From NCBI RefSeq assembly GCF_009870125.1, contig NC_046679.1, positions 23,870,001 through 23,934,000 of the forward strand: a stretch of 64,000 nt of DNA. The letters run 5' to 3'. The translations under genes and the position numbers were made by a program. The notes beneath the pieces were generated by a model, which was given only the letters and a program-made list of their open reading frames with translations, ran no database searches and had not been told where the DNA came from. Of this stretch, positions 49,651 to 61,715 are shown in pieces; the stretch's first letter is position 1, and every line of letters begins with the position of its first letter. This DNA comes from Drosophila pseudoobscura. Its lineage: Eukaryota > Arthropoda > Insecta > Diptera > Drosophilidae.

Positions 49651-51869
49651 TCAATACTCCAGACTCGCTTCAATCATTTGCAAGACACGTTGCCGACCAA
49701 TTTTGTTCCAGAACACATAGGATTCCTTGGAGCCCGTCACGTTACGCGATGAGCTGTAAAAAGTTTTAAATCGATTAGCAATTATCAGTGATCGAAAAAT
49801 CGCTGCACTTACTACTGGAAACAATCGAACCGGACGACGCCATTTTCGTTGACCAGGCACGAGTGTATATCGATCACCTTCAGGTAACTGGCGCACTCTT
49901 TCCAAATGAACTGGTTGAACTTGACCACCTTATCGCACATCGCTTTGTCGTGGCAATAATTGGCCAGCGGGGCCAATGTGGTTAGGATCGGGACCAGTCC
50001 CCGATTGTGCATGTCCTTGACCAACTGACGAAAGTCATGTTGGATTTGGACAATCGGTCTGCCCCGCATTATGTCCACGGATCCAATATTGACAATTATT
50101 TGCGTACCCTTGTTCACTAGCAAATGATGCAGACGCGACCGGGCGCCACTTATAGTCTGCCCAGATACGCACAGACCCGACTGCAGGACCCTCTCGGTCC
50201 GCTTGAAACGACACCTCAGCTCCATCCGAGCCAGATACAAGAGGAAATCATCTCCCAGTAGGGGAAAGTCCAACAAGTAGGCATCGTAATCCGAGTTAAT
50301 GGTGAACATGGAGTCATGCTGAGTCCCACTCGATATGGTGGTGGGTGTGGGGGTGGTGGTGGGATACTGATACTGATACTCCTGCTGCATACTATGATGT
50401 TCGTTCACTAGCAAATTCCGTTGGTTCTTTAGGTTATCCCGATGGTTCTGGCTGTTGGAATTACGAAGATGGTTTTCTTGGGCCGGCAACGGCGGTGGCT
50501 TCTCTGGAGGATCGGCAAAGATGTTAGCTCGCTGATAGCAGTTCTTGCTGGGAAAATGGAAAGGCAAAGAAACTTGAAATCCTGATTGTATTGTACTAGA
50601 AACTTTAAAAGTTATCTCATAAGTAATTGATTGGAAACCGATCGTTTCAATGATCATCAATATGGTCGGGTATTTTAATTGAATTCGGAGAAGTTTGGGT
50701 GAAATAATCTATAAAAAGCAACGTTTTCCATATCAAGACTCGTTTTAAGGGTATTAAACATATTACATACAGATGATTCCAGTTGTCCTGATAGCACCAG
50801 TTTGACTCCGCCGCAGCCCTGGCCAGTTGCTGCAGTGGACCCGCCTGGTCTTCAATGGTGACTTCTTTGCCACCAACAGCCGGTACCTTCTCCTCGATGT
50901 GATTGATATTCTGGTTGAGATTGTAGTTGTTGTTGTTGTTGGTGTTCAGTGAGTACAGGGCCCGACGCTTGTACTGACAGCGCCAGAGGCGTGGGGGTGG
51001 TGCAGCCACCGGATGGTCGTTGGTCCCCAGGTCGTTGGTTCGCTTCTGATGGACGACCATATCGTACAGGTGGCGAGTCTCCGGGCGTGGCTTCATGTTA
51101 AAAATTCGCTTCCCGGACACGCAGCATTCGGCGGTCACGTGGGGGATGGTGAGCAGAAAGTCTGTGATATTTTCGTGCAGCGGAAACGGATTGCCCGTCA
51201 ATTTTCGATATTCATCTGATGATCAGATTCGTCGGGATTAGGGATCTATCTATCTATTCTATTAAGAGGGTTCTGGCGTTACGGATACTCACTTTTGATG
51301 GTCGATATCGTGATGCCACTTTGGGCATTGGCCAGCAGTATGGACCGTATCTCGCTGTCAATCTCCGGGTACTCCTCCCGCACTTCGATGTAATTGCTGT
51401 CGATGATAGTCATGCTGCTGCTGTTGTAGCTACAGGAGATCTCCTCCTTCGCGGATATCAGTGTGGATGAAAAGAGTCTGGCCACAAGCTGCAGCTGTTT
51501 CTTCTGGCTCTCCTCTGTGTCGTCCACTGGTTTCTCGGGCACTAGCACTAGCACTACCCTCCCTGGCTCACTTTTCTTAGCTAAGTCCTTGTTCCCTTTG
51601 AAAATCTTCTTAAACTGCCGAATATATTTGGTCTTGTCGCCAAATACCTTGCTGTCAAATACCTCCTCAAAGATCTTGTAAAACTGGTGGTTGGGGCCAC
51701 TTTTGCACTTTTGGAAGGAAGCCGGCTTCTGGAGATGTTGGCACCACTGCTGCAAACACGTGGTCAGGCGTTTTCTCAATGCCGTCAGGCGACTACTGCT
51801 GCTGCTGTTGCTGTTGCTGTTGCTCTTACTCGTGTACGGCTCGCTGTGGGCACTTCTATACGTGGCCAT
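49651..51869 (-). CDS. osk: Oskar, germ-plasm organiser (LOTUS and OSK domains)
   Basis: Four exons: 51293-51869, 50771-51215, 49813-50547, 49651-49753; phases close to 619 residues (D. melanogaster Long Oskar 606). Met1 at 51869 begins the Long form, whose N-terminal extension has a low-complexity Ser/Asn run; the Short form start is conserved at 51411-51413 (MTIIDSNYIEVREEYPE, residue 153). The LOTUS domain follows (about 150-245: IRSILLANAQSGITIS, NEYRKLTGN, FLLTIP). A diverged linker rich in Asn, Pro and Gln leads to the SGNH-like OSK RNA-binding domain (NSDYDAYLLDFPLLGDDF, QIIVNIGSVDIMRG, VPILTTLAPL, FWNKIGRQRVLQMIE). Short Oskar recruits Vasa and nucleates pole plasm; Long Oskar anchors it. 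Confidence 0.97.
51411..51413 (-). other. osk: Internal start codon for Short Oskar
   Basis: ATG in frame at residue 153, directly before TIIDSNY. The equivalent Met (139 in D. melanogaster) starts the isoform that assembles germ plasm. Its conservation supports two-isoform use here. Confidence 0.8.
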
Positions 51870-53431
51870 CGCTTAAACGAAAGTGAGAGAGGGAAGGGAT
51901 CCGCTACATTTCTATATCCATTACATTACGTTCTGTGCGTGTGTGTGTGGGAGCTTTGGAGACTGTTGCAGGTGTATGGGTGCTGGAAGTCTTCTGTGGA
52001 AAAGGAGTAACGGTGAGTCGTTAGCGTGTGGTGTGATGCGCTTTGATTTCTTATCTGCTTTGATGGGACAGATCTGCATTAGGGTGGTGCACTGTTTGAA
52101 GGCAACGAAAGTGGATTTCTCGGCGCGGAACTACCTGCACTAGGGTGGGACACTTTGTGGATTCTAAATATAATCAAAATGTTACCTCTTTCATAGCTCG
52201 GATATTATATAACGTTTTGTCATATTTCGAAGAAATATTTTGATATCTGCTATACTGAGAAATTAACAGTACGATAAAATACGAAAAATACGAATATTCC
52301 TAAGGCCATGTAAAATAGGGAAAGAGTCAAAACAGAACCGAAACATTAAATTTCTGAGGAATTTTTTTTAATTAAAGGACTAGAAGAGGACATCTTGAAA
52401 GTATGAACTTCATTTTTCAAAGTCCTGGTTCTTAAATAAAGAGTTTATTGCATAATAGACACATTTCAAGTAGCTATCAGAGAGCGATAATCTAATAAAC
52501 ATTATTAAATAAAATTACCATCAGGAAAACCATTTGGAAGTCATTAACAACACCTAGAATCAGCTGTAAAATCCATTTGGTGGTCTTTTAGACTCTATAA
52601 AAAAACAGCTTGGCAGTTGGTTTAAGCGCTACCCGATAAGCAATGAATTATAAGTAATTACAAAATAATAAAAATAATAATACCTCAAACAATTCCGAAG
52701 AGATCCGGCGGCCCACGTGCGCTGAGGCAATCGGTAAATGGAGTTGAAAACCATTCTCCAAGATGATTATCGTTCGAGTGCACCTGGAAGTTAGGAGAGT
52801 CTGGGAGAAGTTTTATGGTGAGGGTAAAGGTAAGGGACAGCCTCTGATGGATGACAGGAGTCACCCCATTTTGTGTGGATTGCTTCTCTTCAGCCCTTAC
52901 TTGGGCACAGGAAGAGATACAGACAGTCGGAAAGTGGCTTAACTTGTGTAAGTTGTAACCCCCAGATTTGACCGAATCTATGCAGGGGAAGCTGGAGAGA
53001 CGTGACGAGCAATACTAAACGGGAATATTGAGCAAGAACATGTGGTACAATTGATAGCACTCCCCCAAAGCCCTGACTTACACAGAATTATTGCCATTTG
53101 CTGAATAAAATCCCAAGGCTGCACTGTGGATAATCTTCTCAGACCATAATTGAAGAATTTGGAAATTACAACTGGAATATCTTACAATACAATAGTATTT
53201 CGTATAATTGAAAGACGAAATATGAACTAAAAGTAAAACTTTAAATCTAGATTCTAGTAAATTGTTCTCAGTGCATAAGCGACATGCAGTCGGCAAATTT
53301 CTGCGTGTTTTCACATTTTTTTTTTTAGGTTCTCTTTCTAATACATTTTGAATGCATTCGAAACTCAAAGCAATTGTCCGCTTAATAACTGTAATTTACA
53401 TGCATTCCATACACACACGCACACCAGTTCA

Positions 53432-53434
<3 letters not shown>

Positions 53435-53462
<28 letters not shown>
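53435..53462 (+). repeat. (TC)n microsatellite
   Basis: Fourteen TC units in a larger CT-rich tract. Confidence 0.9.
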
Positions 53463-53465
<3 letters not shown>

Positions 53466-54443
53466 CAAACTGTGTGAGAAAACCCTCAAACTTATGCTCT
53501 CTCCGATCACCCACTCTTCTAATCCAATTCTGCTATGCTGCTATCGAACTAACGCAGTCTCCTTCTCCCTTCTCCCTTCCACACAACTTCTGAAACCCTG
53601 CCCTGACAGCACCCTCGCACTTTTCCCCTCCGTCTCCGCGCCATCACTCGCTCTGCCCCGTCCACACTTCTGTCTTTAGTCATCCACTGCTCTGATTCAA
53701 CAACAACAAAAACCGCATTTGTCCCTTCCTTTGATTGACGGCGTTCTGCGGGGTGCGGGGAGGAAGATAGTGCGCGCGTTTAGAATTGCAAAGAGCAATT
53801 TACCGCCTGGAATTATGAGCGACACTTTTCATTAGGCTCTCCTCGACTGCATTTTTGCATAATTTATGGAGGCTTACAGCCGCTAAAGCTAAAGCAGTCT
53901 ACATATAATCAGATGTATGCAATCAATTATCGAATTGGGTATCGTGGGGGTGGTATGACACCTGTTAATCTGAGAATATTTCGAAAATTTTGTGGAATGT
54001 GAAACTGGAATGCAGTGGATGCAGTTTACCGTTTTGGTTGCGCTCTCAATGCACTAATTCCCAACTATGTATGTATTTCCAATAATTACCTTTATCCGTT
54101 TCGAGAGTCTGGCTTCAACATCTGTTATTATTACGCAGTGCCTCGAATAGGCCTTACTCGAATCAGGCCTAATTAGAGCCCTTTTGTGTGTCGGTGTTGC
54201 CTGTTTGTATTGCCTGTTTCTCAGTTTCTTTGCCGGTCGATAAGGATTGGCAATAACACTTGAGTTAAATGATTGAGAATGTGTCGGTCGGCCCGATGTG
54301 GTGTGTGTTGTGTGGCCCGACGGCAATTAATCAAGGCTATGGGCGACTGCACAGGGCGGTTTGTTCCGATTCCGGTTTTGATATAGTCCTCATTATCACA
54401 ATACGATATGAGAGTGCAATTCCCTATGTGCTTACGATATTCA

Positions 54444-54463
54444 AGAGAGAGAGAGAGAGAGAG
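54444..54463 (+). repeat. (GA)n microsatellite
   Basis: About ten GA units; also a potential GAGA-factor/CLAMP binding stretch. Confidence 0.85.
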
Positions 54464-54859
54464 GCAACTAGATATCAAGACCTTCAATCACGTAGCAATC
54501 GTTGGTTCTTAAAAAGTCACAAGTTATGTATAAATGTTATTTAGGGAAGGACTTAAGGTACAGCTGCGCCGAAAAAAAACACCTGGGGGCTATCGTGTTG
54601 TAAAGACATATATATATATAAACTTTAAGGTATAATTTATGGTATCCCAGAGCATTCGTATGATTTGTAAACTCCAAATGAAAATATTTGAAAAAAAAAG
54701 ATTTTATCAGAAATTTGGGCACCAACACAAAATAGCACCAATTTACAAAAAAGTCAAGAAACTATAAAATACAAAGAAACGTTCCACAATTTTTAGTAAA
54801 ATATGTTACTTTAGTTTTATTTAAAGGTTTGTATTTTGTTGTAAAGCTATTGGCAACAA

Positions 54860-55680
54860 CAACAGCAGCTCAACATGACGGCATCAAAGCTCACCTAATT
54901 TTCGCATTTTTCCCTTATGATATTCATCCACGAATCATGCAGGTTACCCCAAAGACTTATTGCGCTTTGGTTCCGCATTAGCAACATATTTTTTAACTTG
55001 ACCAAAAATATTAGCAATGGGGTTTAAGTCTGGAGACTGTACAGGCCAATCCATTATACTAAGTGAATTGTTCTCGAACCACTTTCGAGCTTTCTTTCTA
55101 GATCGTTTTGGACACAAAACAACTGATGGGTGGGGGCCATTTATTCAATCTCCTTCCTAGTACGAAAATCATGCCCATACGATTATTCTTGCTTTTCTAT
55201 GTCTAATGATTTTACATGTGAGTCGGGGGGTTGTATTCTGCATAAGGTAGTTGTTTCACATAAAATCAATACCTTTTCGCCAAAAAAAAATATTTGTCTA
55301 TCGTCGAACCAAAGGATTTTTCTTTGGCCCAGCTTTGGTGCTATTTTGCATATCAAACATTTTTTGCCCTATGCCTTCCCGTCAAAAATGGTATTTTCCT
55401 CGGACTATGAGTACCCACTTTACGTTCTTTTAAACAAGATCTAACTTTCCTGGTACTTGACGATATTTTAAGATCATTTTTTAGCTCTGTGGCCGACTTA
55501 AATGGGTCCTCCTTGCTCTCACGAACCATTAGTTTTATCAGAAATGGGGATATCGCAGCGTTTCTTCCACGTGTTTCTTGTTGGAAACATATTTTAAAGC
55601 ATTGCTAATCATTATATTTGAACAAACGACTTCACGAGTGGTGTCTTCCGAAACAGTCTAAATAAATTTATACAATACAT
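54860..55680 (-). mobile_element. Decayed Tc1-like transposase (mariner/Tc1 superfamily)
   Basis: On the minus strand, 54949-55098 reads as the C-terminal transposase signature: ARKWFENN, then MDWPVQSPDLNPIANIFG and QVKKYVAN. Upstream, in other frames, come pieces such as WFDDRQIFFFGEK and further fragments towards 55600, all broken by stops and shifts. WPxxSPDLNPIE-type wording is diagnostic for Tc1 elements. Inverted-repeat ends could not be placed with confidence. Inactive. Confidence 0.75.
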
Positions 55681-55914
55681 ATGTATGTCTTATATGACTT
55701 TAAACCTTTTTTTAAACTAAAAATTCGGGAGTGATTATCATTTTGAAATAACAATCACGCTCAACGCGCGAGAACGTTGCTCACAAATCGGCACAATTTC
55801 AAAATAAAGTTAATTTACCGCTCTGTTACCGATCATTTTCTTGTACATTTTGTTATCTTTGTTACTTAAACCTTGTTTTAGACACAGTCCAAAAACAAGG
55901 AGTCCCTAAAATAC

Positions 55915-56118
55915 GCATGTCTTGTAGAAAATTGATTTATAAATCGTATAAAATTTTGTGGGCATGGCTAAATATGCTATCTAGCTAGTAATATTCAACG
56001 GAACATCAAAAACGAGGAATATGTTTAATATAACGTGAATTCACAGTATATTTCAGGTATATTTGGAAAATGAGACGGTATGTTTCGGTATATTTCTGTA
56101 GGTCAGACGGTCACGCTG
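55915..56118 (+). promoter_or_regulatory. Dispersed promoter-bearing repeat, copy C, upstream of the CARD gene
   Basis: Reverse complement of copy A, base-for-base similar over long blocks. It ends at its downstream side with motif 6 (TTCGGTATATTT, 56084-56095) and a one-mismatch motif 1 (CGGTCACGCTG, 56108-56118). Transcription on the plus strand would start close to 56115. Confidence 0.65.
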
Positions 56119-56151
56119 CTGCGCTCTCCTGCTCATACGTGCAACGAACAA

Positions 56152-56300
56152 ATGAGTCGGAAGAGCGTACTTTTGAATGCGCTATATAAAGTGGTATGGA
56201 CAACAGGCAGAAACAGCCAAAGCCAAATTACAAGGCTCGTACGAACCTCACCTCGGCGTGTTACGACAATATACCTTGAAGACAAAATGTGGATTTTCAA
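56152..56300 (+). CDS. Possible short first exon or small ORF behind promoter copy C (uncertain)
   Basis: ATG 56152 lies 34 bp after the motif-1-like site. The frame (MSRKSVLLNALYK...) is open to a good donor GTATGT at 56301. A matching acceptor (CTCTTTTATTCAG) at 56391 would make a 91-nt intron, after which the frame stops soon (product of about 58 residues). An overlapping frame from 56177 (MRYIKWYGQQAETAKAKL...) also looks protein-like. It could be a 5'UTR exon of the CARD gene, a separate small gene, or a frameshifted relic. Confidence 0.35.
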
Positions 56301-56746
56301 GGTATGTTAGGCAAACGGGGTGGATGTTACTTAGCATGCGTTGCATTTTCTGGTCTCTCTTGCCTGTTGTCCATACCCTCTTTTATTCAGTTAATATGTG
56401 TGCAAATTGCCGTGTAGTTGCCATGTAATAAGTTTGAGCAAAATGTAAAACATTTTCAACGGCGGAGGTTCGGCGTGCGGACGATTCAAACGAACTGCGA
56501 ATATAAATGGCGCGAATATAAATTTTCCTACTAACACTTGCGAGTTAATTTTTAAACAAATCCAATACGAAAAATGCAACAACTAAGTGCATTCAAAATG
56601 TGTTCGTGTGTGCTAAAGTGAAACAGAATATATAAAGCAAAAAGGTGCAATAAAGAGCAAACAACAGCTGTGTTTGTGTGTCGCGTGTGTTTTTGTGTGT
56701 GGGAGTAAGTCTCCACTCGAAAGCGAAATCAAAAGAAATTCCCGTT

Positions 56747-57326
56747 ATGACGCGCGAAGAAGAAGAAGAGGTGCGATCCCTGCTCTCGCGGCACCAGGAG
56801 AGGATTATGCTGGATCTGGGGAGCACCGATCTCCTGGCCGTGCTCGTGAAGAACTCGGTGCTTAGCCAATCCGAAGAGGATCTCCTGCTGAAGCCCTATG
56901 CTGCCGCTGCACTTCCAGTCTCCACCCAGGAGCCTCCAGGCAGTGCGCCCTCTAGCGTGGGCGCCCTGACCAAACGAAAGCTTAGCGCCGTTGCCAGCAG
57001 CGGAAGTTCCACAAGTGCCAGCGGAAGTGGCAGCGGCACCGGCGGAGAGTACAGTGCCGGTTCTCTGGCCGGTTCGGGGTCCTCCCGCTGTGCCAGTGTC
57101 AATGGTGATGCCCAGAGCGACAATCGCTCGCTGACGCCCTCTGTCGGCGGCGGTGGAGGGGCCTGTGTGGGGCTCAACGATGCGGAGATCCTTCGGCTGC
57201 AGTGCGCCAATCTCATAGAGATAATAGCCAAGAACGGATTCGAGAAATTCAAGCAGTTCTGCTATGCCATCGAGTGCGAGTGCCCGCAGCTGATCGAGGA
57301 TCTGATCAATGATCGTCTCAAGAGTG
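56747..57326 (+). CDS. First coding exon of a Dlg5-like CARD scaffold gene (continues past the window)
   Basis: From ATG 56747 there are 193 codons plus one base up to a strong donor (GTAAGT, 57327). Residues 5-50 (VRSLLSRHQERIMLDL, DLLAVLVKNSVLSQSEED) look like the first half of a CARD, and 146-190 (ILRLQCANLIEIIAKNG, FEKFKQFCYAIE, CPQLIEDLIN) like its second half. Between them is an insert of about 95 residues rich in Ser, Gly and Ala. The two halves line up with the N-terminus of mammalian DLG5, a MAGUK scaffold of cell polarity. An upstream in-frame Met at 56678 is possible but adds an unconserved stretch. Later exons (PDZ, SH3, GUK expected) are outside the window. Identity as Dlg5 is inference; another CARD-bearing MAGUK is possible. 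Confidence 0.65.
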
Positions 57327-58453
57327 GTAAGTCCTGCTTTATTTCAAGGGAACTATGACTCCATGGGAAGACTAGTAGATGGCTGATCTTAAAATTAATG
57401 TTGCGGGACCGCTGCAGGGATCTACTGTTTTTCTGCTGCGCCATGGAGTATGGTGCTGCTCCGTCAGCGGTTCTATTCCCGTTAAGTTCTGCCCCTAAGC
57501 GCGGCTCTCTCCAACCGGTTCCGATCTATGTATTTGATTTGCGCGACAAAACGCGTTGGCAGCTTTAGTATCCCATATCTTGGCCGTAAATTATTCACGT
57601 AATTGTGCTCGATCGGTTCTTAAATTTCTCATCTCGGCTAATTGGTTTTCTTACCTCGTTTTCTTTGCTCTTTTTGCCAATCTCTGGCCGTGTGGTAGTG
57701 GGAGACTGTGTGGGCGTTGGTGGTGTGTGTGGGGGCAGTGACGTGACAAGGGGGCCCACCATTTACAGTGGCGCGTCGATAATAATTGTCATTATTAAAG
57801 ATTATTCAGCTGATTATGCAGACCATAGAATTTATGCAAATTCTGATATTTTTTATGATGTGGCAGGTGGCATTTGAAGCACGTTCTTCAGAAGATGTGA
57901 AATATCATGGAAAGAAAAACTTGAGATCTGTTCTGTCTTCTCGTCTTCCAAAGAAAAACTCTTATCAAGCCTTGAAATTGTAGTGGAGTTTGGTATTCAA
58001 ATAACAGAAAGAAAAACAACCCGAGAGAATTTATTCGTTTTCATATTTGTGTGTTGATAAGGAAACCCCTCTTCCTGTGGTTCATCAACAAAAACGAATG
58101 ATAAACCCCTCCTTTCTCAGGATAATAAGCTATTCGGAAAGTGATTTTGTTTACCACAAGAAAGAAATTTGTTATCTGTTTAGGGGAAGATTATTGAAAG
58201 AAAATTACATTAATTTCATTTCTTCTATTTTAATTAATTTTCAATAATTTTCCATAGAGATTTCACTGAATATTATATCCACATTCCAATTCAAGATTAA
58301 TCTTTGGCAAACACTCTGAGATCACACCTTTTTCCACTCCCTATTTCCCAGCAATTCCCCCAACAATCCATCAAAACTTTTGCACAGCTATGGAGGAACC
58401 ATCCACGCGCTGATTCATTGACCCATAACTTGAACGAACAGCTGAAGCCAAGC

Positions 58454-58494
58454 CCATACCATATCATACCATACCATACCATACCATACCATAC
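58454..58494 (+). repeat. (CATAC)n pentamer microsatellite
   Basis: About eight CATAC/CCATA units, one interrupted by CATAT. Confidence 0.85.
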
Positions 58495-60667
58495 ACATCC
58501 CATCACATCTGAGAGTCGTCTTCCACAAGAAACTACGAAAACAACATGCTGTCGGCGGTGTGTGCATGTAAATTTTGCTGCCCAGACGTGTAAATTACCC
58601 CAAAGAACACGGAGAACCAGGCTGGAAGACGAGCAGTACGAAGAGTAGGAGTATAGGACCGAAAATACAGATTACAGCTAAAATAACAAGAACAATGGAT
58701 AGAGAAGAACTCCAGAACTCTTGTTGTTGATCTTTAGATTTCGCTTGTTTTTTGTTTTGTTTTTCTCTCTCTAATGAAAAGGTTGGGGGGAAAAAAAAAT
58801 AATCGTATAAGATGCAAAAGAACCCAAAAAGAAATGGAAATAAAATCACGGCAAAAGCAACAAAGTAAAAGAAGATCTAGAAAAAGTAAAAGAAAAACAA
58901 GAGATAATCTAGAATAGTACAAGAAAAATGTATGATAGTCTCGAAAAGTGGATAAAGTAAGTAAAGTAATGAAATTGAACGTGAAATGATATTTATAATG
59001 AATAAATAGAAGTAAATACGACTTAAAGGGGAAGGTTTAAACCCTTATGGTTGGTAGGGATTTATAAGGAATCAATAAATCATCAATACTTAAAAGATCT
59101 TTATGATCACAAGCATATTGATTGTTGCACGTCTCAATCCTAAGTTATACTTAGGCATAGGATATTCAATGGTGAGGATAGGATATTAGTAGGATTAGTA
59201 ATGCCTCTGAAAATGTCTTTATAGGGTATTCAAAAGTGCCAAGCAACACGAGGACAAAAAAAAAACAATACAAAAACAAACCATGGCCAAGCGTAAAGCC
59301 CTCGATCACGTTTTACGATTTGGAATACGATTACAGAAAAAAAAAAACAGAGAACCATTGAGGGACGTAGAGTGGGAGAGAGAGAGAGAGAGGGAGAAAC
59401 GTTAGCATTACGCGTGGTCCAAGTCAACGTGTATGTGCCACACACTCCCCCACTATTTATCCCCCGCTCCGCGCTCCGCGCTCCTACTCTCCTTTCATGT
59501 GTGTCGTAGACCAATCCCATTCATCATCATCATGATCACGTTGGAAAACATCATAATCCGTTTGTTGGTAGTTTCGCTTCGCTTTTACTTCTTTACGAGT
59601 TCTTTTTTTACTCTGCCGCTCTCCGCTCTCCGATCTCCACCTTCCCCATTACCTGTAACGTCCCTCTCCCACTCTTACTAATGCTGGGCTGTGTCGCTCC
59701 TGCTACCTGGCCGCCCCTCTCTGCTGTTTGTTTGCTAATTTCTTGTACGTGCTCTTCTGCCTTTGCCAATGCGCTGACCCCCCACCCCTCACCATCCTAC
59801 CTGCTTGAGCAACGTCTGGTTCTATGCTTTTGCTCATCAGCGTTGCGGTTACTATACCCTTTCGGAGCGAGTACAGTGAATTTGGGCAAGCGATTTGCAA
59901 CATTAAACATACGGAAGGGGAGTTAGAGGAGTGCCCTTCTACAGGCATGCTTCTTAATTGGAAAATTTTCTGAAGATAAAACGATCACTCTGGAAGGGTA
60001 TCAAATGGTCCGCCTTCCGCTGTTGGTCTGCATCTCTTGTCATCTCTGCTCTCTTTGCCTCTGCCGCTGCCGTTGCTCTGTTCAGGTAGACAAATGCTCT
60101 TTCCTCCTGGTCGTAGAGTCGGTTCCCTTTCGTTTCTTTTACTTCTTCACGTAAATTACAATTATTTACAGCGAACGCTGCTGCTATTGCTCTCCCTCTC
60201 ACCCTCTCTTCTCTTTTTTGTGCGGCGCTCCCTTTTGGTAGTGTGTTCTTTTTGCATTTGATAATTTATGCAGCATAATCTGGCCGATGACGTTTATCGT
60301 TTGCCATTCCCATTTGTCCCCTCGCTCTCTCTCTCGCTGCTTATGCTTGTGCACCTCCTTCCCCTCCTCCTTCTCCGCCCGTCGATTTCCTTTCGTGGTT
60401 CTTATCGTGTTTCTGTGCTTCATCTTTTGTGTGTGTCTCTGTTTTGTGAAGCGTTTCCTTTTATGTTTTATTTGTTGATTTCTTTGATTTCGCTTTTTTT
60501 TCTCTCCCCCTTTTATAGATTTGTTCTCTCTCTCTCACTTTTTCTCACATGCTGATAATGATGTTCACCTTTAGTTTCGTTCCATTTTCGTTTCGTTTCT
60601 ACTGCGCATGCGCATCCTGTTTTTGTGTCGTTGTTTTCTACTTGTGTCCTACTTCATGCCACGCCAC

Positions 60668-60668
<1 letters not shown>

Positions 60669-60692
<24 letters not shown>
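60669..60692 (+). repeat. (CT)n microsatellite
   Basis: Twelve CT units followed by GTCTCTCTCTC, inside the larger pyrimidine-rich block. Confidence 0.85.
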
Positions 60693-60704
<12 letters not shown>

Positions 60705-61624
60705 TGATCTTGACCCTCTCTTCGTACACGTCTCTCTCTTTTCACCTGGCTTAAGTAGGTTTTCATCTGCTGCTGCCTGCTTCTATGTCTTGAGGCTCGC
60801 AGTTGTTGCCTTCGGATTTTCCATTGATTTCTTCCGTTCCAGTTGTTGCTGTTGGAAGGAGAGCTGCAGGATACAGCTATGCTGGAGAGAGAAAGAGTAC
60901 GGTAGGAAGAGGAGAGCGAAATGGGTCGTCTCTTGACAGTGTTTGTTGTTGCTTTTGAATACCATTTCTTGGAGAGAAACGATGCATGGTATATTACCAT
61001 ATAAACCTTATAACAGAAGTTCTTTTCTAAGAATTAAATCTCTCGCTTAACCCAAGATGCTCATACTTGAACGTACTTTCTCATAATGGTGATCTTCCTG
61101 GTTTAAATATAACTACAAATCTAAAAAGATGGTCAGGACATACGATCGATGATCTTCCATTGGTACGGTGGTTTTAAAAGGGTATTAGAACCCTCGGCTT
61201 GTAGAAACAAGTCTTACCCTTTATGTTTCTGAGCCTTACTTAACTTTACATTTCTTTTTCGAGTCTAATCTTAACTCTGGTATTGTTCGTTAGCAACAAA
61301 GTTGTTCTTGTTGCCGGTTTATTGTGGGCTTGTGCCTCGTAAAACCTCCAGTAAATGTGTTAATTTGTTCTTTCTTTTTTGTTCGGTGGAAGCGTGCTAC
61401 AATCTGTTGCCGATTCTTTGATATCAGATTTAGCTCTATTCCTATTTCGAATCGAATTAGATCTTCTGGGTGGCATTGTAGATCCCTTCAAATTAATTGC
61501 AATTCCCCGCGATTACTATGTAATTTCCACTCTGTCGGTCGCCCTATTTAAGCATTATTCATTTCGGTAGCTGATCGCAAGTTATGGTCAGATGTGGCCC
61601 ATGGTAGGGTTTCTTTCCTTACAG

Positions 61625-61715
61625 ACTCTGGGACAATCTCGTAAGCCGCTTACCCACACAACTGTCACGCAATCAGCCAACGATCCTCAGCAGGCAGCAG
61701 CAGCAGCAGCAGCAG
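61625..61715 (+). CDS. Candidate internal exon (uncertain)
   Basis: A pyrimidine-led acceptor (TTTCCTTACAG) is followed by 91 nt and a donor GTAACT. The open frame reads TLGQSRKPLTHTTVTQSANDPQQ and then a run of Ala coded by GCA. It needs a phase-0 donor upstream, but the CARD exon ends in phase 1, so another exon would have to lie between. It may be an alternative exon or chance around a CAG repeat. Confidence 0.3.

Larger units (their letters stand above)
51870..54830. other. Upstream region of oskar, no gene seen
   Basis: AT-rich spacer. It holds a (TC)n microsatellite at 53435-53462 and a (GA)n at 54444-54463. The pyrimidine-rich frames around 53350-53680 are low-complexity artefacts. 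No TATA/Inr pair was identified for oskar. Confidence 0.45.

Noticed and set aside
53348-53679. Ser/Leu-rich open frames around the TC repeat, and similar ones at 59430-60940.
   Set aside because: Pyrimidine-rich DNA gives long stop-free Ser/Leu/Pro/Phe frames; there is no start context, domain or splice support.
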